A DNA stretch of 33,054 bases from Microbacterium testaceum (GCF_001476285.1 NZ_LDRU01000064.1:1-33054); one strand, 5' to 3'; positions 1 to 7,211 are shown, counted from the first letter of the stretch. Translations and numbers: made by a program. The notes: generated by a model from the sequence alone, not told the origin.

Positions 1-46
1 CAGTGCGCGCCCTGGCCACCAACGTCGGTGGCCAGGGCGCGCACTG
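1..46. repeat. 46-bp near-perfect palindrome at the window edge
   Basis: Bases 1-20 are the exact reverse complement of 27-46. The central six bases (AACGTC) are also palindromic except for one pair. The right arm encodes the conserved GGQGAHW block of the oxidase, so it is likely genuine. The left arm may be a fold-back copy at a contig end. Confidence 0.9.
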
Positions 47-1244
47 GACCTGCGCCATCCCGCGTCCGGCCTTCAGCGAGAGACTCGACTTCGTCGGCGA
101 CGACGAGTGGGAAGACCTCATCTCCACCGCCGAAGACCTCCTGCACAAGCAGAGCGCCGCCTTCTCGGACTCCCCGGTCGGCGCCGCGATCCGCACGCTC
201 CTCGACCGCGAGTTCGGTGCCGAGCTGCCCGAGGGCTACGGCGTCAGCACGCTCCCCGTCGCGGGCGACCCGCAGCCCGACGGCTCGATGCGCTGGGCCG
301 GCGCCGACACCGTGCTGGGCCCCCTCATCGAGCCCGGAACCGACACCGCCGCGCGCTTCGAGCTGCGCGACCTCACGCTCGTCCGGCGCCTCGAACACGA
401 CGGTGCGCACGTCCGGGGCGTGACCGTCGAGGATCTGCGCACGGGCGAGGAGTCGTTCGTCGCCGCGGATGTCGTCGTCGTCGCGGCCGATGCGTTCCGC
501 TCTCCGCAGCTGCTGTGGGCTTCCGGCATCCGTCCCGCTCCGCTGGGGCGCTACCTGACCGAGCATCAGGTGGTCATCAGCACGGTCGCCCTCGACGAGG
601 GACGCATGAGCGCTCTCGTCACCGATGACGAGCTCGAGGCCGAGCTGGCCCGCCGCGCGGTGAACCCGACCGACCCCGTCGCCGCGGTCAACCGCATCCC
701 TTTCTCGGAGCCCGGGCACCCCTACTCGGCGCAGATCATGTACGCCGAGACCCCGCCGTTCCCCCTCGCCGCGGACCACCCCGCGCACGGGAACCGGTGG
801 GGGTACGTGAACATGGGTTTCGGCATCCGGAAGTTCCCCCGGGTGGAAGACGGCGTGACCTTCACGGACGACGAGCTCGACTACCGCGGCATGCCGAACT
901 TCACGATCGAGTACGCCCTCACCGAGCGCGAGGAGAAGGAGATCGCCGAGGCGACCGAGCGCCTGCGCCGCGCGGGTGAGGCGCTGGGCAGCTTCGTCGC
1001 GGGCCCGCGTCTGCTGCCGAACGGGTCGAGCCTGCACTTCATGGGCACGATGCGGACCGGGACGGATGCCGAGACCTCGGTCGCCGACCCCTACTCGCGC
1101 GTGTGGGGCTTCGACAACCTCGTCGTCGGCGGGAATGCGCTGATCCCGACGGCGAACACGATGAACCCGACGTTGATGAGCGTCGCGATCGCCGTGCGCG
1201 GCGCGCGTCGGCTCGCGGCCGACCTGGGCGGCGCGCGGCCCTGA
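3..1244 (+). CDS. GMC-family FAD oxidoreductase, pyranose 2-oxidase / C-glycoside 3-oxidase-like (5' partial)
   Basis: C-terminal 413 residues of a flavoprotein oxidase/dehydrogenase whose N-terminal FAD Rossmann part lies before the window. The motif GGQGAHWTC at residues 9-17 matches the pyranose 2-oxidase block in which the His of HWT carries the covalent flavin in fungal enzymes. The C-terminus has the GMC catalytic pair: a His in SSLHFMGTMRTG (residue 345) and an Asn in ANTMNPTLMS (residue 388), followed by the usual helix that closes the FAD site. The family oxidises sugars at C2 or C3; the bacterial branch includes glycoside 3-oxidases. Its substrate cannot be read from sequence. The GTG at position 3 is only the first codon in frame, not a true start, and the first ~26 bases form half of a palindrome and may be artefactual. 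The ThuA/MocA pair nearby fits keto-sugar metabolism. Confidence 0.85.
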   Translation: MRALATNVGGQGAHWTCAIPRPAFSERLDFVGDDEWEDLISTAEDLLHKQSAAFSDSPVGAAIRTLLDREFGAELPEGYGVSTLPVAGDPQPDGSMRWAGADTVLGPLIEPGTDTAARFELRDLTLVRRLEHDGAHVRGVTVEDLRTGEESFVAADVVVVAADAFRSPQLLWASGIRPAPLGRYLTEHQVVISTVALDEGRMSALVTDDELEAELARRAVNPTDPVAAVNRIPFSEPGHPYSAQIMYAETPPFPLAADHPAHGNRWGYVNMGFGIRKFPRVEDGVTFTDDELDYRGMPNFTIEYALTEREEKEIAEATERLRRAGEALGSFVAGPRLLPNGSSLHFMGTMRTGTDAETSVADPYSRVWGFDNLVVGGNALIPTANTMNPTLMSVAIAVRGARRLAADLGGARP

Positions 1245-1408
1245 CGCGCGGGGGTCGGGTTGGGCCGTGCCGTCGTGCGGAGTTCGGGGGCGACTCGCCG
1301 TGGCGGGATGCCGTGGGGCGGCGTGTCGGGAACGGACTCCGCCTGACGGCCCGGCGCCGACGGCACGCCCCGGGGCCGACAGCACGGCCCGGTCGGGCAG
1401 CCCCGCCG

Positions 1409-1414
1409 GATAAT
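1409..1414 (+). promoter_or_regulatory. -10 element GATAAT for a leaderless gene
   Basis: GATAAT lies six bases before the GTG at 1421 and no Shine-Dalgarno sequence is present, so the transcript probably begins at the start codon. Confidence 0.5.
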
Positions 1415-1420
1415 GGAACG

Positions 1421-1810
1421 GTGGAGGCCTGGGAGACGCGTGACTGGTTCGCCGACTTCCTCGAGGCCCAGAACCGGCACGATCTCGAGGCGGTCCGTGA
1501 GTTCCTCGACCCCGGCGTGCGCCGCGCCCACCTTCCCGCCGGTGCCGAGGCCTGGATCGCCGACGTCGCCGAGCTCGTGCACGCCTTCCCCGACTGGCAG
1601 TGGAAGCGGATCCAGGTGATCGTCGAGGACGACCGCCTCGCGGTGCACCTGCGCGGATCGGGGACGCACACGGGCACGTACCGGCACCTCGCGGCCACCC
1701 GGCGGCGCGTGAACATCGCCGCGTTCGCGATGTACCGCCTCTCGCGCGGGCGGATCGTCGAGGCATCCGGCACCGACGACGCCGAGCAGATCAGCGCCTT
1801 GCTCGGCTGA
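1421..1810 (+). CDS. NTF2-like / SnoaL-type polyketide-cyclase-like protein
   Basis: A 129-residue single-domain protein that reads like the SnoaL/NTF2 alpha+beta cone fold: an N-terminal helix ending in FLEAQNRHDLEAV, a helix with ELVHAFPDWQW (residues ~47-57), then strands VIVEDDRLAVHLRGSGTH and VNIAAFAMYRLSRGRIVEA. The phrase in which a loss pocket is followed by 'HAFPDW' and 'GRIVE' is typical of ester-cyclase/SnoaL-like proteins. The family covers isomerases, cyclases and non-catalytic ligand binders, so no reaction can be assigned. The GTG start was chosen because a good -10 element sits exactly six bases upstream and the coding signal begins there. It stands alone, 176 bp after the oxidase, in the same direction. 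The long upstream extension of the frame is antisense-like noise. Confidence 0.65.
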   Translation: MEAWETRDWFADFLEAQNRHDLEAVREFLDPGVRRAHLPAGAEAWIADVAELVHAFPDWQWKRIQVIVEDDRLAVHLRGSGTHTGTYRHLAATRRRVNIAAFAMYRLSRGRIVEASGTDDAEQISALLG

Positions 1811-1909
1811 GCGGACGGGTTCGAGCGCCGCTGTCAAGGAGCGCGCGGCCATCGCATGCATAGGTACGGTCGTAAGTCCGCGGAATCGCCGCGGGAGAGG
1901 AGCGCCGAC

Positions 1910-2206
1910 ATGACCGACACGAACCGCCCGGGTGCCGGCGTGGTGTGGGCCCGCGTCGAAGAGGGTTTTCACGTGGGTAGCCGCAACGGCGTCTTCCTGG
2001 GCTATCTCGACCGCGAGGCCGACGGCAGCTACCTGGCGTACGACGGACGTTCCCGCCTGGTCGGTCGCTTCCCGACGCTCGTCTCAGGCATGGCGGCGGT
2101 CACGTCCGCACCGGTCGAGACGCGTATGCCGGTCCGGCGCGAGGAGGAGATCGTCTTGCAGCAGGTGCGGACCGACCGGGAGCACCCGGGATCGGTGGTG
2201 CGGTGA
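1910..2206 (+). CDS. Small hypothetical protein co-transcribed with a BLUF photoreceptor
   Basis: A 98-residue protein that I do not recognise. Its middle part (GVVWARVEEGFHVGSRNGVFLGYLD, written here in pieces: residues ~11-35) reads as short beta strands, followed by a stretch around YDGRSRLVGRF that resembles a small beta-barrel, and an acidic/basic C-terminus. There is no signal peptide and no membrane segment. The ATG was chosen because GGGAGAGGAG sits just upstream. Its TGA overlaps the ATG of the next gene by one base, so the two are translationally coupled. The coupling suggests a partner or output for the BLUF sensor, but this is inference; the ORF itself is well supported by codon bias and the ribosome-binding site. 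Confidence 0.7.
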   Translation: MTDTNRPGAGVVWARVEEGFHVGSRNGVFLGYLDREADGSYLAYDGRSRLVGRFPTLVSGMAAVTSAPVETRMPVRREEEIVLQQVRTDREHPGSVVR

Positions 2207-2643
2207 TGACCGAGGCTCTGCGATCGATGACCTACTCCAGCACCGCGGCGTCGGCGTTCGGCGCGAAGGAGCTCGCCGACCTGCTGGCGTCGAGCAGAGC
2301 CGCGAACCTCGCGCGCGACCTGTCGGGCATGCTGCTGTTCCGCGGCAACAGGTTCCTTCAGGTCCTCGAAGGCCCCGAGTCCGTCGTACGAGAGCTCGTC
2401 GACCGGATCCGCCGTGATCCGCGGCACCGCGACATGCGGATCCTCGTCGACGAGGAGATCGAGGAGCGTCGCTTCGCCGACTGGACCATGGGGTACGAGG
2501 TCCTCAACGTTCCGCAGAAGGCGGCGCCCGAGGGTTTCCGTGACTCGTTCGACGACCTCGACTCCGACGACGACACGGTCACGGCGCGAGCCCTGCGCGA
2601 GCTGACGGTCTGGTTCCGCGCGCGGAGTTCGAACCCACGCTGA
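2206..2643 (+). CDS. BLUF-domain blue-light (FAD) sensor, short type
   Basis: A 145-residue protein that is almost all BLUF domain. The residues that build the flavin photocycle are present: Tyr10 in MTYSS, Asn34 in SRAANL, Gln52 in FLQVLEG, and Trp93/Met95 in ADWTMGY; the RDPRH helix cap (residues ~70-74) is also typical. After residue ~105 comes an acidic helix and a short C-terminus, with no fused output domain, as in the PixD/BlrB class of short BLUF proteins that act by binding a partner. It would bind FAD and report blue light. The start ATG overlaps the upstream stop codon, so the small protein before it is the natural candidate partner. The gene ends inside a 14-bp tandem repeat. Confidence 0.9.
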   Translation: MTEALRSMTYSSTAASAFGAKELADLLASSRAANLARDLSGMLLFRGNRFLQVLEGPESVVRELVDRIRRDPRHRDMRILVDEEIEERRFADWTMGYEVLNVPQKAAPEGFRDSFDDLDSDDDTVTARALRELTVWFRARSSNPR

Positions 2644-2678
2644 GTCACCCGCGCTGACTCACCCGCGCTGAGTCACCC
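2637..2678. repeat. Tandem repeat, three 14-bp units carrying stop codons on both strands
   Basis: The units are ACGCTGAGTCACCC, GCGCTGACTCACCC and GCGCTGAGTCACCC. Each contains TGAGTCA or TGACTCA, which reads TGA on both strands. The first unit supplies the stop of the BLUF gene, the third the stop of the convergent oxidoreductase gene. Confidence 0.95.
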
Positions 2679-3761
2679 CGCGCGCCACTGCTCCTTTCCC
2701 GTGAACGGGACCACGGGCGGCGGCGTCGGCCTCGTCTCGATCTCGACGCGCGTACCGGTGCGCGCCGACTCCTGCAGGGCCGTCATCACCTCGAGCACGT
2801 GCAGCGCGATGGCGGCATCCGTGCGATCCGAGCCGGTCCGGATCCGATCCAGGATGCCGATCCCGCGGCCCGCGTGCTCGTATCCGGCGCGCTCGGTCAC
2901 GGCGTGCCACTCGTCCTGACGGCCGGCGCGCACGCGCACCTCGCCGTCGAAGAGGTTGGGGTCGGGGACCGACAGGGTGCCCGTCTCGCCGTAGACCTCG
3001 ATCGGGGCCGCATCGCTGACCGGTGCGTCGAAGCTGAAGGTCACGGTCGACACCGCGCCGCCGACGTGTTCGAGCACCCCCGTCACGTGGGTGTCGACCT
3101 CGACCGGGATGACCTCGCCCGCGCGCGGGCCGCTCGCGATGGTCCGCGTGTCCCGCGGTCGAGACGACGCCCCCGAGACCCGGGCGACGGGTCCGAGGAG
3201 GTGGAACAGCGTCGTGAGGTAGTACGGCCCCATGTCCAGCAGCGGACCGCCGCCCGCGCGGTAGTAGAAATCGGGGTGCGGATGCCACGCCTCGTGGCCC
3301 GCGGACACCCAGGTCGCCGTGGCGGCGAGGGGGCGGCCGATGGCGCCGGCCTCGAGAGCGGCGCGCGCGGTCTGGACGCCCGTGCCGAGCACCGTGTCGG
3401 GAGCGCAGCCGAGCCACGACGCGTCGCGTTCGCCGACGATCCGGCGGGCGTCCGCGAGCGTCGCCGCGAGCGGCTTCTCCCCGAAGACGCCCTTACCGGC
3501 GGCGAGGGCTTTCGAGGCGATCTCGGCGTGCGCGGCGGGAACGGTGAGGTTCAGGACGGTCTGCACCGCCGGGTCGGCGACGAGGTCATCGACGCTGAGG
3601 GCACGGCATCCGTCGATCCCGTTCGCGATCTCTTCGGCGCGCGCGTGGTCGAGGTCGGCGGTCGCCACGATCCGTACGTCGGGGTGGTCGCCGAGGGTGG
3701 CGAGGTACTGCGCCGAGATGACGCCGAGGCCGACTATTCCGATACCGTGCGGCTGGCCCAC
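2673..3761 (-). CDS. Gfo/Idh/MocA-family NAD(P)-dependent sugar oxidoreductase (ThuB-like)
   Basis: A 362-residue cytoplasmic dehydrogenase. It begins with a Rossmann fold (GIGIVGLGVIS, residues ~6-16), followed by a strand ending in ATADLD, and has the family signature GVFGEKPLAAT with the conserved Glu-Lys-Pro that positions substrate and cofactor. The C-terminal alpha/beta domain includes DMGPYYLTTLFHLLG. The family oxidises or reduces cyclic sugars, inositols and keto-sugars. The GTG start at 3761 is preceded by AAAGGGGA, and it overlaps the 3' end of the ThuA-like gene by 28 bases, so both form one operon. ThuA/ThuB pairs handle 3-keto-disaccharides in Agrobacterium and Sinorhizobium; a similar role is inferred here, but substrate is unknown. 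Confidence 0.85.
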   Translation of the reverse strand: MGQPHGIGIVGLGVISAQYLATLGDHPDVRIVATADLDHARAEEIANGIDGCRALSVDDLVADPAVQTVLNLTVPAAHAEIASKALAAGKGVFGEKPLAATLADARRIVGERDASWLGCAPDTVLGTGVQTARAALEAGAIGRPLAATATWVSAGHEAWHPHPDFYYRAGGGPLLDMGPYYLTTLFHLLGPVARVSGASSRPRDTRTIASGPRAGEVIPVEVDTHVTGVLEHVGGAVSTVTFSFDAPVSDAAPIEVYGETGTLSVPDPNLFDGEVRVRAGRQDEWHAVTERAGYEHAGRGIGILDRIRTGSDRTDAAIALHVLEVMTALQESARTGTRVEIETRPTPPPVVPFTGKEQWRAG

Positions 3762-4441
3762 AGCAGTCCCCTTTCGATGATGGTGCGCACCGACGGCTCC
3801 CGCAGGACGTCGGGGGTGTGGCCCGGAGTGGCGACGAAGACGCGTCCCGCGCCCCACGCGCGTGTCCACACGGCCGGCGACACGATCGGGCGATGCCACG
3901 GGTGATACGGCTGCACGGGGTGGGTGGTCGTGGCGAGGACGTCGTTCAGATCGTCGGTCAGCACCCAGTACTGCTCGGTGTCGAGGTCGAAGTCGTCGAG
4001 GCCCGCGGTGATCTCGTGCGTGCGGCCGAGGCCGGTGATCTCGACGCGGTACGGGAGGTAGTTGTCTTCCTCGGTGCCGGGTCGCTCATCGGGATGACGA
4101 CCCGGATGCGTGGCGAACTGCCCGCCGACGAGCTGCAGGTAGTCCGACGAGGCGCGGTAGGAGTCGGCGATACCTCCGTGCCATCCGGCCAGTCCCGTGC
4201 CGTTCGCGACGGCGGTGCGAAGCCCCGCGAGAGCCTCGCGAGAGATCTCCGACATCGTGACGCACTGCAGCACGAGGTCGGTCGCGGCCATCTCGTCGGC
4301 GTCGGCGTACACCTCGTTCGACTCGCTGACGCGGACGTCGAAGCCGTTGTCGCGCAGGAACGGCAGGAACAGCTCGGTCGCCTCGACCGGATGGTGCCCG
4401 TCCCACCCTCCGCGCACGACCAGCGCTCGTCGATGGCTCAT
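3734..4441 (-). CDS. ThuA-domain protein (trehalose-utilisation-like, class I amidotransferase-like fold)
   Basis: A 235-residue protein with the ThuA-like fold: an N-terminal strand ALVVRGGWDGHHP, the segment VRVSESNEVYADADEM, VLQCVTMSEIS, the block GTGLAGWHGGIADSY (residues ~95-109) in the place of the amidotransferase nucleophile elbow, and the C-terminal AWGAGRVFVATPGHTPDVL. ThuA of rhizobia acts with the ThuB dehydrogenase in catabolism of trehalose and related disaccharides via 3-keto forms; the exact reaction is not firmly known. The ATG start has GGAGGA upstream. It is the first gene of a two-gene operon with the MocA oxidoreductase and is divergent from a LacI regulator, with an operator-like palindrome between them. 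Confidence 0.85.
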   Translation of the reverse strand: MSHRRALVVRGGWDGHHPVEATELFLPFLRDNGFDVRVSESNEVYADADEMAATDLVLQCVTMSEISREALAGLRTAVANGTGLAGWHGGIADSYRASSDYLQLVGGQFATHPGRHPDERPGTEEDNYLPYRVEITGLGRTHEITAGLDDFDLDTEQYWVLTDDLNDVLATTTHPVQPYHPWHRPIVSPAVWTRAWGAGRVFVATPGHTPDVLREPSVRTIIERGLLWASRTVSE

Positions 4442-4502
4442 GCGTCCTCCTCGTCGTGGATGGATGCCACCCTCCCACGGCCCTCGCGGCGGGACGCGAA
4501 GC

Positions 4503-4512
4503 TTTGCGCAAA
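4503..4512. promoter_or_regulatory. LacI-family operator candidate TTTGCGCAAA
   Basis: A perfect 10-bp palindrome with the central CG typical of LacI/GalR operators, located in the 99-bp gap between the divergent ThuA-like gene and the LacI gene. It covers the region where a -35 box of the LacI gene promoter would be, so it could serve both directions. Confidence 0.65.
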
Positions 4513-4528
4513 AGTCCGCGGCATCCGG

Positions 4529-4534
4529 CACACT
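4529..4534 (+). promoter_or_regulatory. -10 element CACACT for leaderless lacI-type gene
   Basis: CACACT stands six bases before the GTG at 4541 and no ribosome-binding site is present. It is a weaker match than the other -10 elements but has the same spacing. Confidence 0.4.
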
Positions 4535-4540
4535 GGGATC

Positions 4541-5530
4541 GTGTCCCGCCCCACGCTCGCCCAGGTCGCGGACGCCGCGGGCGTGAGCATCGCGACGGTG
4601 TCGCGGGTGCTGCGCGAGCGCGGCGAGATCTCGCCGACAACGCGTGCCCGCGTGCGCGACGCGGCTGACGCGCTCGGATACGGCGCGGGCGGACGGGGGC
4701 GTCCGCGCGCGGGGACTGCGCGGCTCATCGACCTCGTGATGGGGCGGTACGACGGTCCGTACAGCGAAGAGGTGGTCGTCGGCGCGCGCGAGGCCGCGAC
4801 GCGTCTCGGGTACGACCTCGTCCTCACCGCCGAGCGGGACGACCCCGCCGACGACTGGCCCGCGCGCATCGCCGCGCGCGGCTCGGGCGGCGTCGTGCTG
4901 GGCCTGAACGTCCCGACGGCCCGGCAGCTCGCGAGGCTCGAGGCCGCGGCGATCCCGCTCGTGCTGTTCGAGCCCTCGTCGGAGTCGCGCGTTCCGCTCC
5001 CGAACGTCCGCACGACCGACCGCGCGGGCGGCGCGGACGCCGCGCGGCACCTGCTCGACCGCGGCGCGCGTCGCTTCGTCGTGGTCGACGGCGCCCCCTC
5101 GTACCGGTGGGGTCGGGCGCGTGTCGAGGGCTTCGGTGCGGCGCTCGCGGATATCGTTCCGGATGCCGTGCTCCGCCGCGTCGCGACCGGGTGGAGCGCG
5201 AGCGGCGCCCGGCGTGTGGTCCGCGCGGTCCTGCCGGAGCTACCCGGCGACGGTCCCGTCGGCGTCTTCGCGTGCTCGGACGAGATGGCGGCCGGCGTGT
5301 ACGCGGCGGCTGGCGATCTGCGCCTCCGCATCCCGGACGACGTGCTCGTGGTGGGCTTCGACGACGTCCGCGGTGCCCGGTGGCTGCGCCCCGCGCTGAC
5401 GACGGTGCGGCAGCCGATCCGCGAGATGGCCGCGGCCGCGGTGGAGCTGCTCGTGCAGCCGCCGGCCGCGGGGGCGCCGACGACGATCGAGCTGCCGACG
5501 CGGTTGATGGTGCGGGGGTCGACGGGATGA
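4541..5530 (+). CDS. LacI-family transcriptional regulator
   Basis: A 329-residue repressor. Residues 4-50 are the LacI helix-turn-helix (TLAQVADAAGVSIATVSRVL) followed by the hinge helix region around GYGAGGRGRP. The rest is a periplasmic-binding-protein-like sugar sensor: IDLVMGRYDGPYSEEVVVGA, the segment ARGSGGVVLGL, RWGRARVEGF and VLVVGFDDVRGARWLRPALTTVRQP, which is the usual C-terminal signature. It would bind a sugar or sugar derivative and release DNA. It is divergent from the ThuA/MocA operon, and the TTTGCGCAAA palindrome in between is its likely operator, so it probably controls that operon and itself. The GTG was chosen because the domain starts right there. Effector unknown. Confidence 0.92.
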   Translation: MSRPTLAQVADAAGVSIATVSRVLRERGEISPTTRARVRDAADALGYGAGGRGRPRAGTARLIDLVMGRYDGPYSEEVVVGAREAATRLGYDLVLTAERDDPADDWPARIAARGSGGVVLGLNVPTARQLARLEAAAIPLVLFEPSSESRVPLPNVRTTDRAGGADAARHLLDRGARRFVVVDGAPSYRWGRARVEGFGAALADIVPDAVLRRVATGWSASGARRVVRAVLPELPGDGPVGVFACSDEMAAGVYAAAGDLRLRIPDDVLVVGFDDVRGARWLRPALTTVRQPIREMAAAAVELLVQPPAAGAPTTIELPTRLMVRGSTG

Positions 5531-5730
5531 GGCGCGGCCGCGTCGATTGCGGACGGTCTCGCGTCCGGGGATGCCGTGGACGCACAGGTCGACCGGGGGA
5601 CGCCCTCGTTGCCACGGGCATCCGTGTGACGGGCGGAGGACGGGGGTGCGCCGGAGGATCCGGTGGCGCGATTCATCCTCCGCTCGTCCCTGGACCTCCG
5701 CGCGTCACGGGCCGCCGCGCCGTCGCGCGC

Positions 5731-5736
5731 TAGGGT
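5731..5736 (+). promoter_or_regulatory. -10 element TAGGGT for a leaderless gene
   Basis: TAGGGT is followed by exactly six bases and then the GTG at 5743. No Shine-Dalgarno sequence is visible. Confidence 0.55.
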
Positions 5737-5742
5737 CGCGGG

Positions 5743-6375
5743 GTGACCTCGCGGCGTGCTCGTGCGATCACGCGGCTCGTCGCCGCGAGCATCGCGCTCG
5801 TCGTCGTGCTCATCGCGTACGGACTCCGTATCGCCGTGGGCGACGGCAATCCCTTCGACTTCTTCGGATACTTCACGAACCAGACGAGCAGTCTGACCGC
5901 ACTGGTGCTGATGGCGGTGGCACTCCGTCAGCTCCGTGGGCGCAGGGTCCCCGAGGCTCTCGCCGTCGCCTGGGGCGTCGGGACCGCCTGCCTCGTCGTC
6001 GTCGCGATCGTCTACAACACCCTCGTGCCCGGAACGGGGTCGGCCCCGCCGTGGGCCAGCGCCATCCTCCACATCGTGTTCCCGGTGTTCGTCGTGGCCG
6101 ACTTCGCCTCGGCATCCGATCGCCCGCGCCTGCGCTGGCGAGCGCTGTGGTGGGTGCTTCCCTACCCGTGCCTCTGGCTCGCCGTCGTCCTCGTGCGCGG
6201 GCAGACGGACGGCTGGGTGCCCTACGGTTTCCTCCTGCCCGAGCGCGGCCCGGTCTCGCTCGCGGCGCACGTGATCGGCATCCTGGCGCTGTTGATGCTC
6301 GCGGCGACGGGCGTGTGGGGGCTGAGCCGGTTGCGGTCTCGAGCTCACGCGCGCGAGCCGGTGTCGCGCGCCTGA
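5743..6375 (+). CDS. Pr6Pr-family integral membrane protein
   Basis: A 210-residue protein with about six membrane helices, for example AITRLVAASIALVVVLIAYG at residues 8-27, and others around 45-60, 75-95, 105-122, 135-150 and 175-195. The conserved pattern GYFTNQTSSL after the first helix, YNTLVPG, and ILHIVFPVFVVAD are hallmarks of the Pr6Pr (FAR-17a/AIG1-like) family. The eukaryotic AIG1/ADTRP relatives are membrane threonine/histidine hydrolases of fatty-acid esters; whether the bacterial proteins share this is not known, and the Thr of FTNQTSS and the His of ILHIVF are the residues to compare. The GTG start is supported by a -10 element at the leaderless distance. Convergent with the following gene. 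Confidence 0.8.
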   Translation: MTSRRARAITRLVAASIALVVVLIAYGLRIAVGDGNPFDFFGYFTNQTSSLTALVLMAVALRQLRGRRVPEALAVAWGVGTACLVVVAIVYNTLVPGTGSAPPWASAILHIVFPVFVVADFASASDRPRLRWRALWWVLPYPCLWLAVVLVRGQTDGWVPYGFLLPERGPVSLAAHVIGILALLMLAATGVWGLSRLRSRAHAREPVSRA

Positions 6376-6468
6376 TCTTCTGTGCGCCGCCGTCGCGGGC
6401 GGCTTCTGCGCGACGCGGTTCGGTGCGGGGGCCGCGAGTCCCACGTATCGGGCGGTGCGTCGATGACC

Positions 6469-7044
6469 TCAGCTCGTCGGATCGACGGATGCCGCGAGCC
6501 GGGCGACGTGCGCGGCGATCCGCTTCGCCCGCAGGGAGTCGCTCGTCGCGGTGACCACCGGGTGCAGCACGGAGTACCTCTCGCTCTTGTTCAGCGCCTC
6601 GAACGCACGAGCGGCCGCGGGGTCGGCATCCAGCGCCGCCCGCAGGTCGGGTGGGACCTCGATCGTGGCCGAACCCGCGTACGCGCGGTCCCACCGCCCG
6701 TCGGCCTGCGCACGGGCGATCTCGTCGGCGCCGCGCGGGCGCATGCGCCCCTCCTCGATCAGGCGCGCCACGATGTCGACGTTGCGCGTGGACCACATCG
6801 ATCGCGCGCGGCGCGGAGTGAAGTGCTGGCGGAAGGTCGCGGCATCCCGAGACTGTTTGCGCCCGTCGATCCATCCGCTGCAGAGAGCCTCGTCGAGGGC
6901 CTCGGCGTAGGTGAGCGAGGTCGGCTCGGTCGTGCCCTTCTTCGCCAGGACGAGCCAGACACCGTCGCTCGTGCTCTCGTTCGCGTCGAGCCACGCGCGC
7001 CAGCGCGCGACGTCGGCGACGGTGAGTTCGGGTGGGTCGGCCAC
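6469..7044 (-). CDS. YdeI/OmdA-family (bacteriocin-protection, DUF1801-related) protein
   Basis: A 191-residue soluble protein. The N-terminal half has the family pattern ARWRAWLDANESTSDGVWLVLAKKG, then LTYAEALDEALCSGWIDGRKQS (residues ~45-66) and FRQHFTPRRARSMWSTRNV; the C-terminal part has the OmdA repeat VPPDLRAALDADPAAARAFEAL and the terminal YSVLHPVVTA plus helix region. The family is widely called YdeI/OmpD-associated and has been linked to resistance to cationic peptides or bacteriocins; the mechanism is unknown. The GTG at 7044 was preferred to an upstream start because GAGGAGG lies just before it and family similarity begins there. It stands alone, convergent with the Pr6Pr gene. Confidence 0.82.
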   Translation of the reverse strand: MADPPELTVADVARWRAWLDANESTSDGVWLVLAKKGTTEPTSLTYAEALDEALCSGWIDGRKQSRDAATFRQHFTPRRARSMWSTRNVDIVARLIEEGRMRPRGADEIARAQADGRWDRAYAGSATIEVPPDLRAALDADPAAARAFEALNKSERYSVLHPVVTATSDSLRAKRIAAHVARLAASVDPTS

Positions 7045-7174
7045 GGGCGCCTCCTCGTGCGGGGTGTCTTCGGAGAGTAGTGCGGGCGTCCGACATGGCG
7101 CCGACGGGGGCACGATGTACTCGCGATCGCCTTGGCGGGCGCTGGAGTCGCTCGAGAATCGTTTGAACGCGAAA

Positions 7175-7201
7175 CGGCCCCGCCCGGTGTGGGCGGGGCC
7201 G
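7175..7201 (-). terminator. Hairpin terminator after the small membrane protein gene
   Basis: An 11-bp perfect GC stem (CGGCCCCGCCC and its complement) with a 5-base loop, 11 bases after the stop of the 7212-7442 gene on the minus strand and followed there by TTTCGCGTT. Confidence 0.75.
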
Positions 7202-7211
7202 AATCATCGCG

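Noticed and set aside
1245..1420. Upstream extension of the NTF2-like gene from 1103
   Set aside because: It would overlap the oxidase gene, is Arg-rich without pattern, and a leaderless promoter marks 1421 as the start.
5531..5742. A small gene or RNA between the LacI gene and the Pr6Pr gene
   Set aside because: The open frames have no start signals and no protein-like composition; apart from the TAGGGT element I see nothing in these 212 bases.
4438..6444. A 668-residue Arg/Ser/Ala-rich frame opposite the LacI and Pr6Pr genes
   Set aside because: Typical GC-rich shadow; it crosses two unrelated genes and lacks any domain.
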